This document shows positions 49,401 to 61,400 of a stretch of 64,000 nt of DNA, in pieces; the stretch's first letter is position 1, and every line of letters begins with the position of its first letter. The notes under the pieces are model-generated. The model did no database searches. It worked only from the letters and a program-made list of their open reading frames with translations, and was not told the origin of the DNA. The DNA comes from Hymenolepis diminuta (lineage: Eukaryota > Platyhelminthes > Cestoda > Cyclophyllidea > Hymenolepididae), in assembly GCA_900708905.1 (NCBI GenBank), contig CAADRB010000045.1:445065-509064 (forward strand), read 5' to 3'. A program made the translations under genes and the position numbers.

Positions 49401-52400
49401 TCTCAAAGTTGTAAAGACCAATGTTGTATCCGGGTTCTCATTGTCGGGCCACGTGTGACAGCTACCTGAGTATGGTTGGCTTCCTCCTTTCGTCAATTGT
49501 GTTTTGTTTCTAATTCGTTGTAATTGGCACAACTAGTTCTGAGTGTTTTATTTGTAATTTCTAATGTATTACAATAGAGTGATGCAACTCAGGATCCTAA
49601 GAAATCTTCATATTATAATTTCCTTTCCCTCAATGAATGCGATTTTAAATATTATATATCCCTTCGTCCAGATCGTATTTTATTAAAAAATGGGAATTGG
49701 TCAACAGTAACGAAAGTCTTTTCTGATCCAACACAAAACTGACCTTTAAATAAACCATCTAGGAATGTATTGTCCGTTACTTTCGTATCCATAACGTTTT
49801 AGCCATGTTAATCATAGTCGAATTCTGGAACCTTTAATCTGAAAGGTTTTTTCCACTTTGCATTCCGCTATTCATACATTTATACACTATAATTGTTAAT
49901 TAAAATTATACTTCTTAGCAAATATACAGCTTCTCTAAGTTTTATTTAATCAAAGGACCAAGGCACGGGGTTTTAACTAAAACAGCCCTTCATTTTTAAG
50001 TGCATTTTGGGTTTTCATAAACAAATTCGGTCAAATGGCATTGCTTTAGGGTCAGATGCCTGTTGCTAATTGTAATGTCGACAGTATTAAGCCGCTAACC
50101 GTATAGCCCATGATAGCCAAACCCCAGTCCAGAGCTGCCTAATTACCAGCTAAAATTTATCCAAAGTTAGAAGACGGACGAGTGTTTGAATACATCTGTC
50201 GGGGTTAATTAAAAAAAGTGGCTGTGTTTGGAGGAGGAATCTTAAAAACAAAAATATTAACAAGTAGCTTTCCTAGACTGATTTTTCAAAATCATTTTTT
50301 TTTTCATAAGAAATCATTGCATATTCCTCAGTAGCCTTTAAAAAAGTATACTGTATACAATTTCCTTCATTACATTTAGGTGAATGGTTACCGCCTACAT
50401 GGTCGATCACATGTTGAAGTTGTTCGCTGCCTTCGTTGCCTTCCAGCTCACATTGAGCTAGTAGTTGCCCGACCCCTTCAAAACTTCGAAGGAGCCAACG
50501 GAGACGTTCCTGATGGTGCTTCCAACTACTTGGGTGAGACAGGCACCACGTTGCACGTCGCCGCCAGCGAAATCGGTTCCGTGGCCACGGGTAGCTTCCT
50601 TGATGATTCCTGCGATGGAAGTGCGTCCAGTTACATAGGGTTTTCACCTGTTGGTCTCCCTATTCATCCTCCAGCTTCAAGAGTTTCTGAATGGATTAGA
50701 GGATCTCAATCTGATATGAGTATGGCTGGACTCAATGGAACTCTCACAAGGGTACTTATTTCATATATCAATAGTGTATTCGTGTCCCAATTTGATCACA
50801 TCCTTTTTCCAATTCTAGGGACAAGCAATTATATCTCCTATGCCTTCCGCAGCTGCATCGACAGTAGATTGTGAGGTTTTCTCTTCGGCATCTACAGTGA
50901 TCAGTGAAAACGGTACCCATAAACCCGTCTGGTCACCTGTTCCGCTCATTGTTATGCTGAAGAGAGATAAACCCGCATTCGGATTCTCTATATCTTCCTA
51001 CGATGAGGTATAAATACTACTTATAAATATAAGTAGCTTAAAAATTTGGGCATACTTGTTTTTCATTTATCATTTCTTTGTGAAGATACTTCGGGAACAA
51101 AAGGTATACTTTAGACTTATTCCAATTGCATCGGCGCTATTATCTACTGACCAAATTCCTGCTTACTCTTTTGTTGCATCCCTTATCTATACTGAATGCG
51201 TCCGATACAATTTATCAATTAATGAGTTCTTTTATATATTCCCCATACTTAATCTCTTTACACTTTAACGGAAAGAAATTTATTGTCATTTCTTATTGCC
51301 TACTTTACTTATTTATTTTGCTGATGATTTATTCTTCTGAATTTCAGACCCTTAAGGTATGATAGTTTTAGCGCTGTAATTTAGGAATAGTACTAAAGTG
51401 CTAAATTTTGCCGTAAATGAATAATACTTCGGTTAAAGGTTATCCCTCCTATCTTTATATCTCTATTAAATCTGGTGCTTTTCCCTTTCTAATTGCACCT
51501 GTTAAACTTAAATGCTATCGATTTATTGAAATTTCTGAACTGTGTTGGTGCATTCCAGAAGGTATCAAGAGATATTGATGATGTTACTGACTGAAAAACT
51601 TGTTTAATCATTTTTCAAGTTGCCAATGTCGTCCAGTTTGGTCGTTTTTTGATACAAAGCTTGTTTATTCATGGGGAAGGTCACCCATCAAATACATAAA
51701 CTGAAGGCCCTCTAAGCTAGGGAAAAGTTTTTTGAAAACTCTCTCCGTAATAGTTAAACTGGATCAATATGGAGATATATATTTTGCGTGATGCCGTTAA
51801 TTTGTGGACTTCACTGAATAATCTTCGTTATGTAGACAATAAGTTGCAGTTGAAATGTTTTTAAAGAACACTAATATAGCGTCAAGTTGTCTGCCATTTT
51901 GTTATTGATGTGTGTTTACTAAAGTTATGTTGACGCAGTCGGAACTATAGGCTTTTTTAATTAAACTTAATGAGCGATGAATCTAAGAGAATAGGTTAAT
52001 CGTCCACAGGTCATTTATTTTTTATGATTCGTTCTGATTTTCAACATTTCAATCGCATTTGCAACCTTGCTCTGCGCCTTTAGCCAAATTATATTATTAA
52101 TTTCGGAATGAACTTTATTCATTTGCTTTTTCCCTATTCCTAGTCCCTGCTGGATGGTTCATATGTCATTAGTCGAACCAGTACGTTAAAACGAGGCATG
52201 TCTCTTCGTCGTCGCTCCACGAGAGCTGCTAACTTATCATCTCCAAGCAGTCGCTACTCAACCATTGGTCGAAGTCGATCCGTTTCTACTGAAACTCGAA
52301 GCAAGCGAAATAGTCTCATCATAATCAATGAAATCGTCACAGGAGGATGTGTCGACTTGGATGGCCGTATCAAGGTCGGTGATAGGCTGCTCTTTGTCAA

Positions 52401-55400
52401 TGACAAGAAACTTACTCGTGCCTCTATTGGTGAGGCTGCAAATGCCCTCACAACTGCCCCCCTTGGCTATACTATGATTGGCGTTTCGAAAATGCTTACT
52501 GTTCCTCTCAATATGGCTCTTCAACCTTTTAGTATGTCCTCACCACAGTTTACCGCGGTTGTAAACTCAACTGATGATGATACTGTAACGCTTCAGGTAA
52601 AATTTTTATTTCCACTTATTTAATTTAAGTAGAAATCAGTTTTACTCTTGATAGTTATCTGACTATATATTTTTATTCAATTAACCCTCCCTCCAAATTA
52701 ACTACTTATTGCACGCACATTATATTTATGTTGTGAATCAACAGGCTGTTGGTTTAATGATAAATCCAGTCCCGTGCATGGTTGCCGGATATGTATCTGT
52801 TATGCGTTCTCACCCGTTCTTCTATCTATCCGCAGTAACTAGTAGAGATAAACACCTTTGGGGCGGAATCGGCCTGCAATCATCTCAATTATTTGCTAAA
52901 CAACTAGTTGATGAGTTAATTGATTGCGTTATTGGAATTGAAGTCTTTGTGGATGAAGTCATATCAGATTCTTTTGTGAAATTACTTCAAATTACGGAAG
53001 AGGGTCCTAATGTGGAGATTTGTGAAGATATCACTGCTCCAGAAAATATTGATAAACCACTTAATTGTCCAGATATTGGATATTTTGCCTCTCGAACTGC
53101 GTTCCCAGTTACTGTGGTGATCACAGCTCCAAATGAATTGGTGAAATGCACCTTTGAAGAAGTAGACATATATGATGATGAATACGACGGTCTGGAATCG
53201 ATTGAGACCTCCTCCGAGCAATCAGAATTTAGTCAATCTTCAGAGGACTGGCTTGCGAGTCTGGAATTTGTCCGTGACACAGAGGTCAGCATGTTACGTT
53301 GCTTGGCGTTGTCTCTTACTGATAATTAGTTCAAAAGCTCGCTGTCTTGCTTTGGAGTCACGTTGTTGTTGTGACTATTTCGCAAGTACGCCAGTCACAC
53401 TTAGGTTGCACTTTTGTTGTTTCTTCATCATCTGATGCTTTTAATTTAAAAGAAAGTGCTTATCCAGTGCCTAGTTATCATTTTTGTATGAATTCATCTT
53501 CGGTTGGGTTTGTGCAGCGTTAAGTCATTGGAATTCTAGGAGATATGTTGTTTGAACGCTATGCATGTTCACTCAAGTGTACTCTGGTGGGTGCAACCGG
53601 TTTATTTATTTATCCACTTGTGTTGTTTATTGAGTTTGGAACGTTGTCATCTATTTTCTCATTGATTTTTTGTTAATATTCTGCTTTATCTCCTTTACTA
53701 GGATGAATTCACTCAAGAGCACAAGAAGGATCATGTAAGTAGTAGATTGTTTTATTCAAATTCGCTTTTTTAATCTATAATACCTAAAACTAGTTCTACA
53801 TGGTGAATATAGTAAGTCAAATCGTCTTGAAAAAAATCTGAATTTATCTGAAAAATCACTCTGATGTGTTGGATAAAAGTTTAATGAAAGTACATCTTTT
53901 TTCGTAAGGTGTTACCGCTTAATTCCAGTCCGTATCGTCTAATTCGAAGATCGAATCTTGGAAAGCATTTATCGAGGCTCAGGGATTCCTTTATACCTAT
54001 TTCCTTATAAATTACTGATGAAGGTTCTACATCTGCTAGTTTCATTCTTACCCATGGTATTGCGAAAAGCTTTAATCATGGGGAGGCGTCTGAAATGATC
54101 CAGCAAGGGACAAAACGAATCGAATAGAAATAGGTATTGAAGTCACCATACCAAGAGTTTTATTTTTAGCAATTTCGAAGCCCTTATAATGGATATAATT
54201 ATCTTTGTCTAATTCACATTAACTGGCCCTTGGGTTTCTGGGCGGCATGCAGAGCTTTTGAACATATTGTCTAATTGTTGTGACACTTCGGTTCATTTGT
54301 ATCTTTTTGCAGCCAAAATGAGACTAGTAGAGGTTTTTATGACGCTATTTGTAAGTTAACTTGAGTTACATGGCATAATTAGTTTTCTAAAGGTTATCAG
54401 AAACTGTTTGGATTTACTTTAGTGTGATTTTTATAAGCCTTTACTAAGACTAGCATTGTTTACAATTAGCTTCGACCAAATAGTACGTATCATTCTCTAT
54501 TTTCCTTTACTGATAGAACTTTCCTATCATTTTCGACTAACATTCGCTCTGGTCTCATTGTTATTCGTCTCGCTCTATTCACATACGGCTGTTTTTACAA
54601 GACCAGTCTGTGTATCTGCATACTAGTGTATACCCATTTATATTACAGTTGCATTAGTTCTAGAACAATCTGTAACGACTTCTGTTTTAGCCTCTAGATT
54701 ACTACACTCCACTTTCTCTGGACGTGGAAGAAGTTCCTTATCATGCTGCAGCATTGGTTGTTCCAGAAATGGATGCAGCTCTTGAGAAGACTATCATTGT
54801 CACCTCGGATACACTTCCTCTCGGTAAGTTTTCCTTTCTGTCTCTCTTTTTTAATGTCTCTCATATTTATTTTATCCAATATTTCCTAAATAATAGGCTG
54901 TGAGCTTGACGCGCTTGCTGCTGGTGGTGTGGACGGTTGTCGAGTCGTGAAAGTACTTCGTGGAGGCTCTATTGAAAGAGCAGCGGCTTTAGTTCCTGGT
55001 GACTATATCACCCGTATTAACTCTGACAATCTTCGAAGGGTCACAAATGCGGAGGCTTTCCGTGTTCTTCGAAAAGCGTCAGAATGTACCTCTATCGAGT
55101 TCGTTTCATGTTACCTTTTTCAATAATTTTTTACGTAAATAATTTAAGTAGCTATTCCTTTTTCTTTTCAGAATCGCATACTTACAGGGGGAGAAAGTGA
55201 TAGCGCATCGAGTTAAATATCTTCGATCCAAATCATCTGAAGAACCTGAAAATGAGAACTATTATCATCTAAATAGATCTCGCGCTGGTAGTCTGTAAGT
55301 TGGGAATTTTCCTTCTGCAATCGCCATCGAGGTGCAAAATTATCTTACCTGATTTTGTTTTCTTTTTTTCTACAGTTTGGTAGACCTACCACCGCCTGAG

Positions 55401-58400
55401 TCGATCATTGTAACTGAACCCCTGAAGCAAATTTTTGGTGAAAGCGTTCAATCGAACTCAGCCTGGACTCAAACTCGTGAATTGAAGCTTATGAAATTGC
55501 CCGAAGAAGATACCTGGGGACTTTCTATCACTGGTAAGTCTTGGATCTCAATTTGCAAATCTTAGGCCCCTTGAGTAGTATTTAAGTAGCATGTTCCTTT
55601 TCCCCATAGGTCCTGACGTGTGGACTAACAGTGGTGATGTCAGAATATCGGCTCTACCTCAAGAGGTTTTTCAACCTGTATTTGTTGCCAGTGTCAATGA
55701 AAATAGCGCGGCTGGTAGATGTGGTCTGCTTCAACCCGGTGACATCATTATTGGTGTAAGTGCTATTGATATGTTTAAGTAGTTTTGGTGCTTGTGAATT
55801 ATAAGTCATTTTATTTCTGGGATGATAATTAGTCTCTGTATAATTATTTATAATTCTTATCATTTAGGTGAACGGAATGGATGCTACACGAGTGGGTAGC
55901 CGGACAGTGGCTGAATGGATCCAAACAGCATATTTGGTATCATCCAATTCCGTATCCCAATCGGACGGATCTTCTTCTTCGGAAGAAGAGGAATGGACAT
56001 TCCTCTACCTCCTTATCCTTACACTTCACCCATCTTCCCACACTCAACTGCCTTCCTCGGTCTCTAACGCCTCGTCTTTATCCGCTTCGGCGAAACCCCC
56101 CGTTGATCTCAAATCCATTCCACCTGTTGCTTTAGCAATTGAATCCTCTGTACTGCCTGGGGTATGTTTTTGTATTTCCGTCCTATTTACTCAAAGACAT
56201 GGAGATAGGGCTAGAATATTTTTTAATGAAGTGTTGAGGAATGTGCTATAGTAATAATCCTGACGTAAAGCTAATTAAAGAGCTGGAATTGGAGTTGCTC
56301 TTTTTCAAATCTAATCATCTCAAAGATATGTAGAATTAAACGGCCTTTTCCAAAATCAGAAGTCTAAAAGTCGGGTTAAAACTCTGGCACCATGGACACT
56401 TATATGAATAAAAGAAGAGGAGACAAAGCAAAATGAAGTGAGGGTAGGAATTGAGAGAGCTAGATATAAATCTCAAACCGACGGCGTGGGCACGGAGGAA
56501 TTAGCAAAAAGGTGGAATAAGCTGTAGGGAGAGGGAATGTCGTTTTTTGCTCTTCTTAGTCACTGTGTGACAATTCGGGTGAGAATCTCTATAAGTAACC
56601 GTATGCTTATTACAAAAATGTATTCGTATGTTTTCACTTCGAGGTGCCACTCATGTTCTATTGTTGTTGTTTGATTTGCTTCACCATGAGTTTCTGAGTT
56701 AAACGTTTTAGTCTAAGAGCGGTTTGATTTGTTAAAGAACCTAATTTTAATCACGCACAAATCGATTACAAGTTTTGACATGTGGAAATTCTTGCCTTTC
56801 AAAGGATGGTTGATATGCTTAGAAGTCCATTTTTGGTCATATTTTTTTGTTGCTTTTGTTAAAGTTTGAGTACTCAAGCACATAAAATTTCTCCTTCAGG
56901 AGAACGGTAAAGATGCGCGTCCTCTGAGTTTCATCTTCAACCCCTCCACACTGGTTCGTTCAGCTTTTGTGTCATCCAATGATTCCTCTTCCATGGAAGA
57001 ACCAACTTCTGTGGTAAGCGCCTCTTTTTTCGAACTCGTAAATCGTAAATTTCTTGGAGATGTGGTTCTTTATCGCTTATTGACTCTTTAGAGATTTATC
57101 GCTGGATCCTCAAACTTGACTTTTCATTGAGAAAGCTTCATTTAGTCTCAAATTGAGCCTAATTATATGCAAGTATTATAGAAAACTGATCGAGTTTGTT
57201 CCATTCTATTCCGCTTATTTGTAATATGAATGCTAAGAAGTGTAAATATAAGCACTCCGTGTCCGTATTTTTCAGATCTAAAGAAGGAGAGAGGTAGTTA
57301 AACATCTGTTTTCTAAGTACCATCCTTAATCTTGGATTAGTTTTAAATCTGATGAATGTCTTTTAACTATTTTTTGAGTTTCAGCTAATTTCTAAACCGT
57401 AAATTTCAGTCAATATCAACGTAATGCTCTACTAATATGCAGATTGAATAATGCAGGCATCCATGCTTTAAACCTGCACAATTGCAGGCGCTAAACATCC
57501 AGTATTAAACAAATTTGATCTGTATTGTGAAATATGTAACTATGGAGTTCCAAATAAATTCAAATCTCTATTCTTGAAAATTAACACGAATGACTCCCAA
57601 TTTCCCTGCAAACTAATCTCTAACAAATATGAAAAGCTTTTGTACCCTAAAAGTGTTAAGGTCAAAGAGACGCAAATTGAAAATATTGCATCTTGAAATT
57701 TTATTCTCTCTATTTCGTAAACTGTTTAAATGGTATTTGTTATCCAAGTATTAATTGATCATTTTTGTTAATCAAATGAAGTTAATTTAAACAGAGTAAG
57801 GACTTTCAAATATAGGTAAAAAGTCAAATACTTGAACATAATTATAAGCCGCAGAAATGGATAGGTAAAGTTAAAAAAGGGGGGAGTCCGAAAAGGTTAC
57901 CCTATTTGTTTTCCTCATTCGAGTTGTCGAAAATTCACTTAATGGTCGGTTCACCGCTTTACGTTCTGAACTTCATAACTCGTCCCTTGGATTACTGATC
58001 AAGTTCTTGTTCACAACCTCCAGTGCTTATTGGCCGGTTGTTTGGTTATAATCTGCGGTTCATCTCTTCTTTCGAAGGCCGAAAAAGCAGCATGATTTTT
58101 CATGAAATTAATATTGCGAAGATCACTGAGCAGAATTCACTTAGAGTGAAGTCTAATGCTTAGAAGTAAAATATCCATAAAGTTGAACTTAATAGTATAA
58201 AGCGACTCGAAGATCAATCACAAAGTTCACCGTATTCTCTAAATGCTGTACCTGTGAGATACACATTCGCGTGTTTATTTAATATTTCATTTACTAAATA
58301 TACACTTAAATTAGTATTACCCTTTTATCCCAGGCTTCACTGGAACAACATGGTGATCTACCTGAGCCACTTGGGGTATCAAATCTAGTGATATCTCCAC

Positions 58401-61400
58401 CAGAAGAGCCTTTGCAGATGCCTCCACTACCTCCACAAACCTCCAGTGATGCCGACGTTGAATGTCCCTATGGAAACCCCACTGATTATCCCATTCCTCC
58501 CCTTCCTTCACAACCTGTTGGAGTTTCCGAAGCATCATCTAGCACAACACCCCAAGCCGCCACGATGTCTTCCGTATTTACTAAGCAACCGATACCCTCG
58601 GTTCAGACTATTGAGTCACAATCTGCGTGGAGAAATATTGGTGCTACACAACTGTCTGCATCACTGGGTAAGTTTTTAATGCGTCTGAGATTGGATAATT
58701 GGCAAACGCGAGAATTCTTATTGGGAAGTAGATTGCCGATCAAAAAATCGTGCTAATCATAGAAAATCTTTTAAGCTTGAAAAACGGTAAAATAGTTCAT
58801 TAGGGAGTGATGGGATATTAACATTAGGAGCTTAAAGGAGTCATTTCATATGAACTCTGGATTCATCAACGATAGAAGTTTGAGTCGAATATTTTCTATG
58901 GCCTTCATAGAACTCATAAAACTTTTGGCACCATACCCGTAACGGAGTCTCATTGCTGTATAAAAGGTACTCTCAGGTAATCTTTCTTCTCCCTCCGGAT
59001 CTATATGGGTAGCTAGAAACGGTGTCATAGTGACAATAGGTGGTAAGTACCGATTCTAAGATACGTAAGTCAGGTTATCGTAATAGTTGATATGATAGTA
59101 TGGCAGTTAGACTGTGTGCAGAATAAAATTGTTTTAATATATGTATTTTTTCTTTTTTACTTCAGCTCAGCTAACGCAGAATTACAGAAGACTGGCCTTG
59201 CCGGATGATGAAATTCACGTCGTTTCTATGGCCTTGACTCCTATCACTTCAGGATCTAATGATGAATCCTCGGCTGATTGCGAATCCGGTCTGGGAATTC
59301 GGCTAGTTGGCCATAGAGACACGAATTCTCGCGGTGTTTTTATCTGCAGTCTTCGTGAAGGCTCACTAGCTGATCGTACCCCAGGTCTACAGGTTACTGA
59401 TGAAATCGTGCAGGTACTGCTTATTTCCTCTTTAAGTAGTAGCCGATTTTCCAAGGTTTTGCTTAACTGTTCTCTTATTTGTTCCAAGGTGAATAATGTC
59501 TGCGTAATGGGACTAACTCACGTCTCTGCAAAGTTGCTTATCTCCAAGGAAACTGAAATGGCAAGAAGGAGTGGTGGCGCTCTTCCAAAAATTTTCCTTG
59601 TGATCCGTCACAATACCGCCTACAATGCATCTGTAATGGCTAAACCAACTGCCGGTACAGCTCCTACTGGTTGTGGCCACTTCCTTCACCATTCCGCTCT
59701 TCGATCTCCATCTAAAGAGGTGGTAAGAAATCCACTATATAAGTAGCTTGAATCGATTTAACGCATTGATTATCTTTTGTTCCGTTTCAGCTCTGTCCAG
59801 CCAAGAACACAGCTCTTCGATTGCCTAAACAAGCAGAATATGATTACTTTGAGGTTAATCTCAATAGGGTATGTTGGAATTTGATTTTTTTAATTAGTCG
59901 TATTCTGTAGAATGCTCAGGGCGGACTAGGTCTCTTCCTTGTGAATATGAATCCTCGAGGAGATATGGGCGTCTTTGTGCAGAGCATGCTCCCAACTAGT
60001 CCGGCTGGAATGGTAATTTAATTCCTAGTTAATGCAATATGTGTTCTTGTTGTTTCACTGTTTCTTTTAATCAATCCCTTAACTTCCTGCTATGCAGAAT
60101 AAGAAAAGTAAAATCAAATTACCGAAGCTGATGAAGGGACACAAGAATGCTGCTACCGCTACTACTATTGTGAGCCCATAATAAGTGAAAACATCCCTAA
60201 CTGATTTAGTCTAGACCACCATAACTTAACGGTCGACCTCCTTTAGTTCCTATTATTCTCAATGCATGACCTCCTTTTATTCCTTGTTCTTTAAAGTCTG
60301 GTCAGGTACGAAGTTGGGATCGAATTGTGGCAATTGACGGTGAAGCTGTTGAAGATTATGACACTGCGCTGACAAAGCTCTCTGCTTGTCATTCAATGGT
60401 TAATCTACGATTTGCTCGAGCAAGATCACATAACCCAAGGCAAGGTTCAGAGTTGCCCTTAGGTATGAGTTTACCCCGTTCCTTCTCCCCCCATGCCCAA
60501 CCAACACCTATTCTACTCGGTGTGGAAACTACAGTGGAAATCCTCCGTACAACTGAAGACCTCGGTTTTTCTATTGTTGGAGGCACTGACTCCCACATGG
60601 TTAGTCATTGCTCCTACTGTTTCTACTTTTACTTATATTGGTGATACATGTATGACCATTCTTCTCTTCTCTAGAGCGGTGTCTTCATTGAAAAGATTCA
60701 CAAAGGAGGAACTATAGACAGAGACGGCAGACTACAAGCTTACGACAAAATTCTAGCTGTGAATGACATTGACCTACGTAATGTTACTCATGAGACTGCC
60801 ACATCGGTATATCATATACATCCCTTTCCACTCATTAAATATAAGTAGTTGACCATTATATGATTTCTTATTTTTAGGCATTGAGAGAGACTAAAGATCG
60901 TCTTTTGTTAACAATCCTACGTGGTAGTGGAGCTCTTCCCTTCTCCCTCTCTGAGGTCATGCAAACTTACAGTGTGGCTCTTCAGAAACAACTTGGAACG
61001 ACATTTGGCCTCGTCTTAGAAGATAATCAATCTGGTGGTGTTGTTATTGTTAACGTCGTACGTACTCTACTTACATGCTGCTTATGCAAAAATACTCTGT
61101 CATTAATGATAAGATACGGCTTAGGCGTTTCAAGTAGAGTACATACTAGTTTTGTTTATCTAGGTAGAAAGAAGATGGAGGCTGTTATGCCAACATTTTC
61201 GCTAAGCAAGAAGCCTGTTTATTAGGTAAAACACACGAAAATAAAATGGCGAGTCAGAAGACTTGAAGACAGCCTGGAAATATACATTATTTGTAGTTCC
61301 TGTGGTAGGTTGATATTTCTATGAAAGCCGTATTGATGCCTGGCCCGAGTTGAATGAACTATAACAGCAGTCAAGCATATCTTACTTTGTTAACTCCTTT

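Noticed and set aside
50273..50647. Minus-strand ORF of 124 codons
   Set aside because: It is antisense to the well-supported PDZ4-equivalent exon 50380-50751 and its Arg/His/Trp-rich composition is typical of a shadow.
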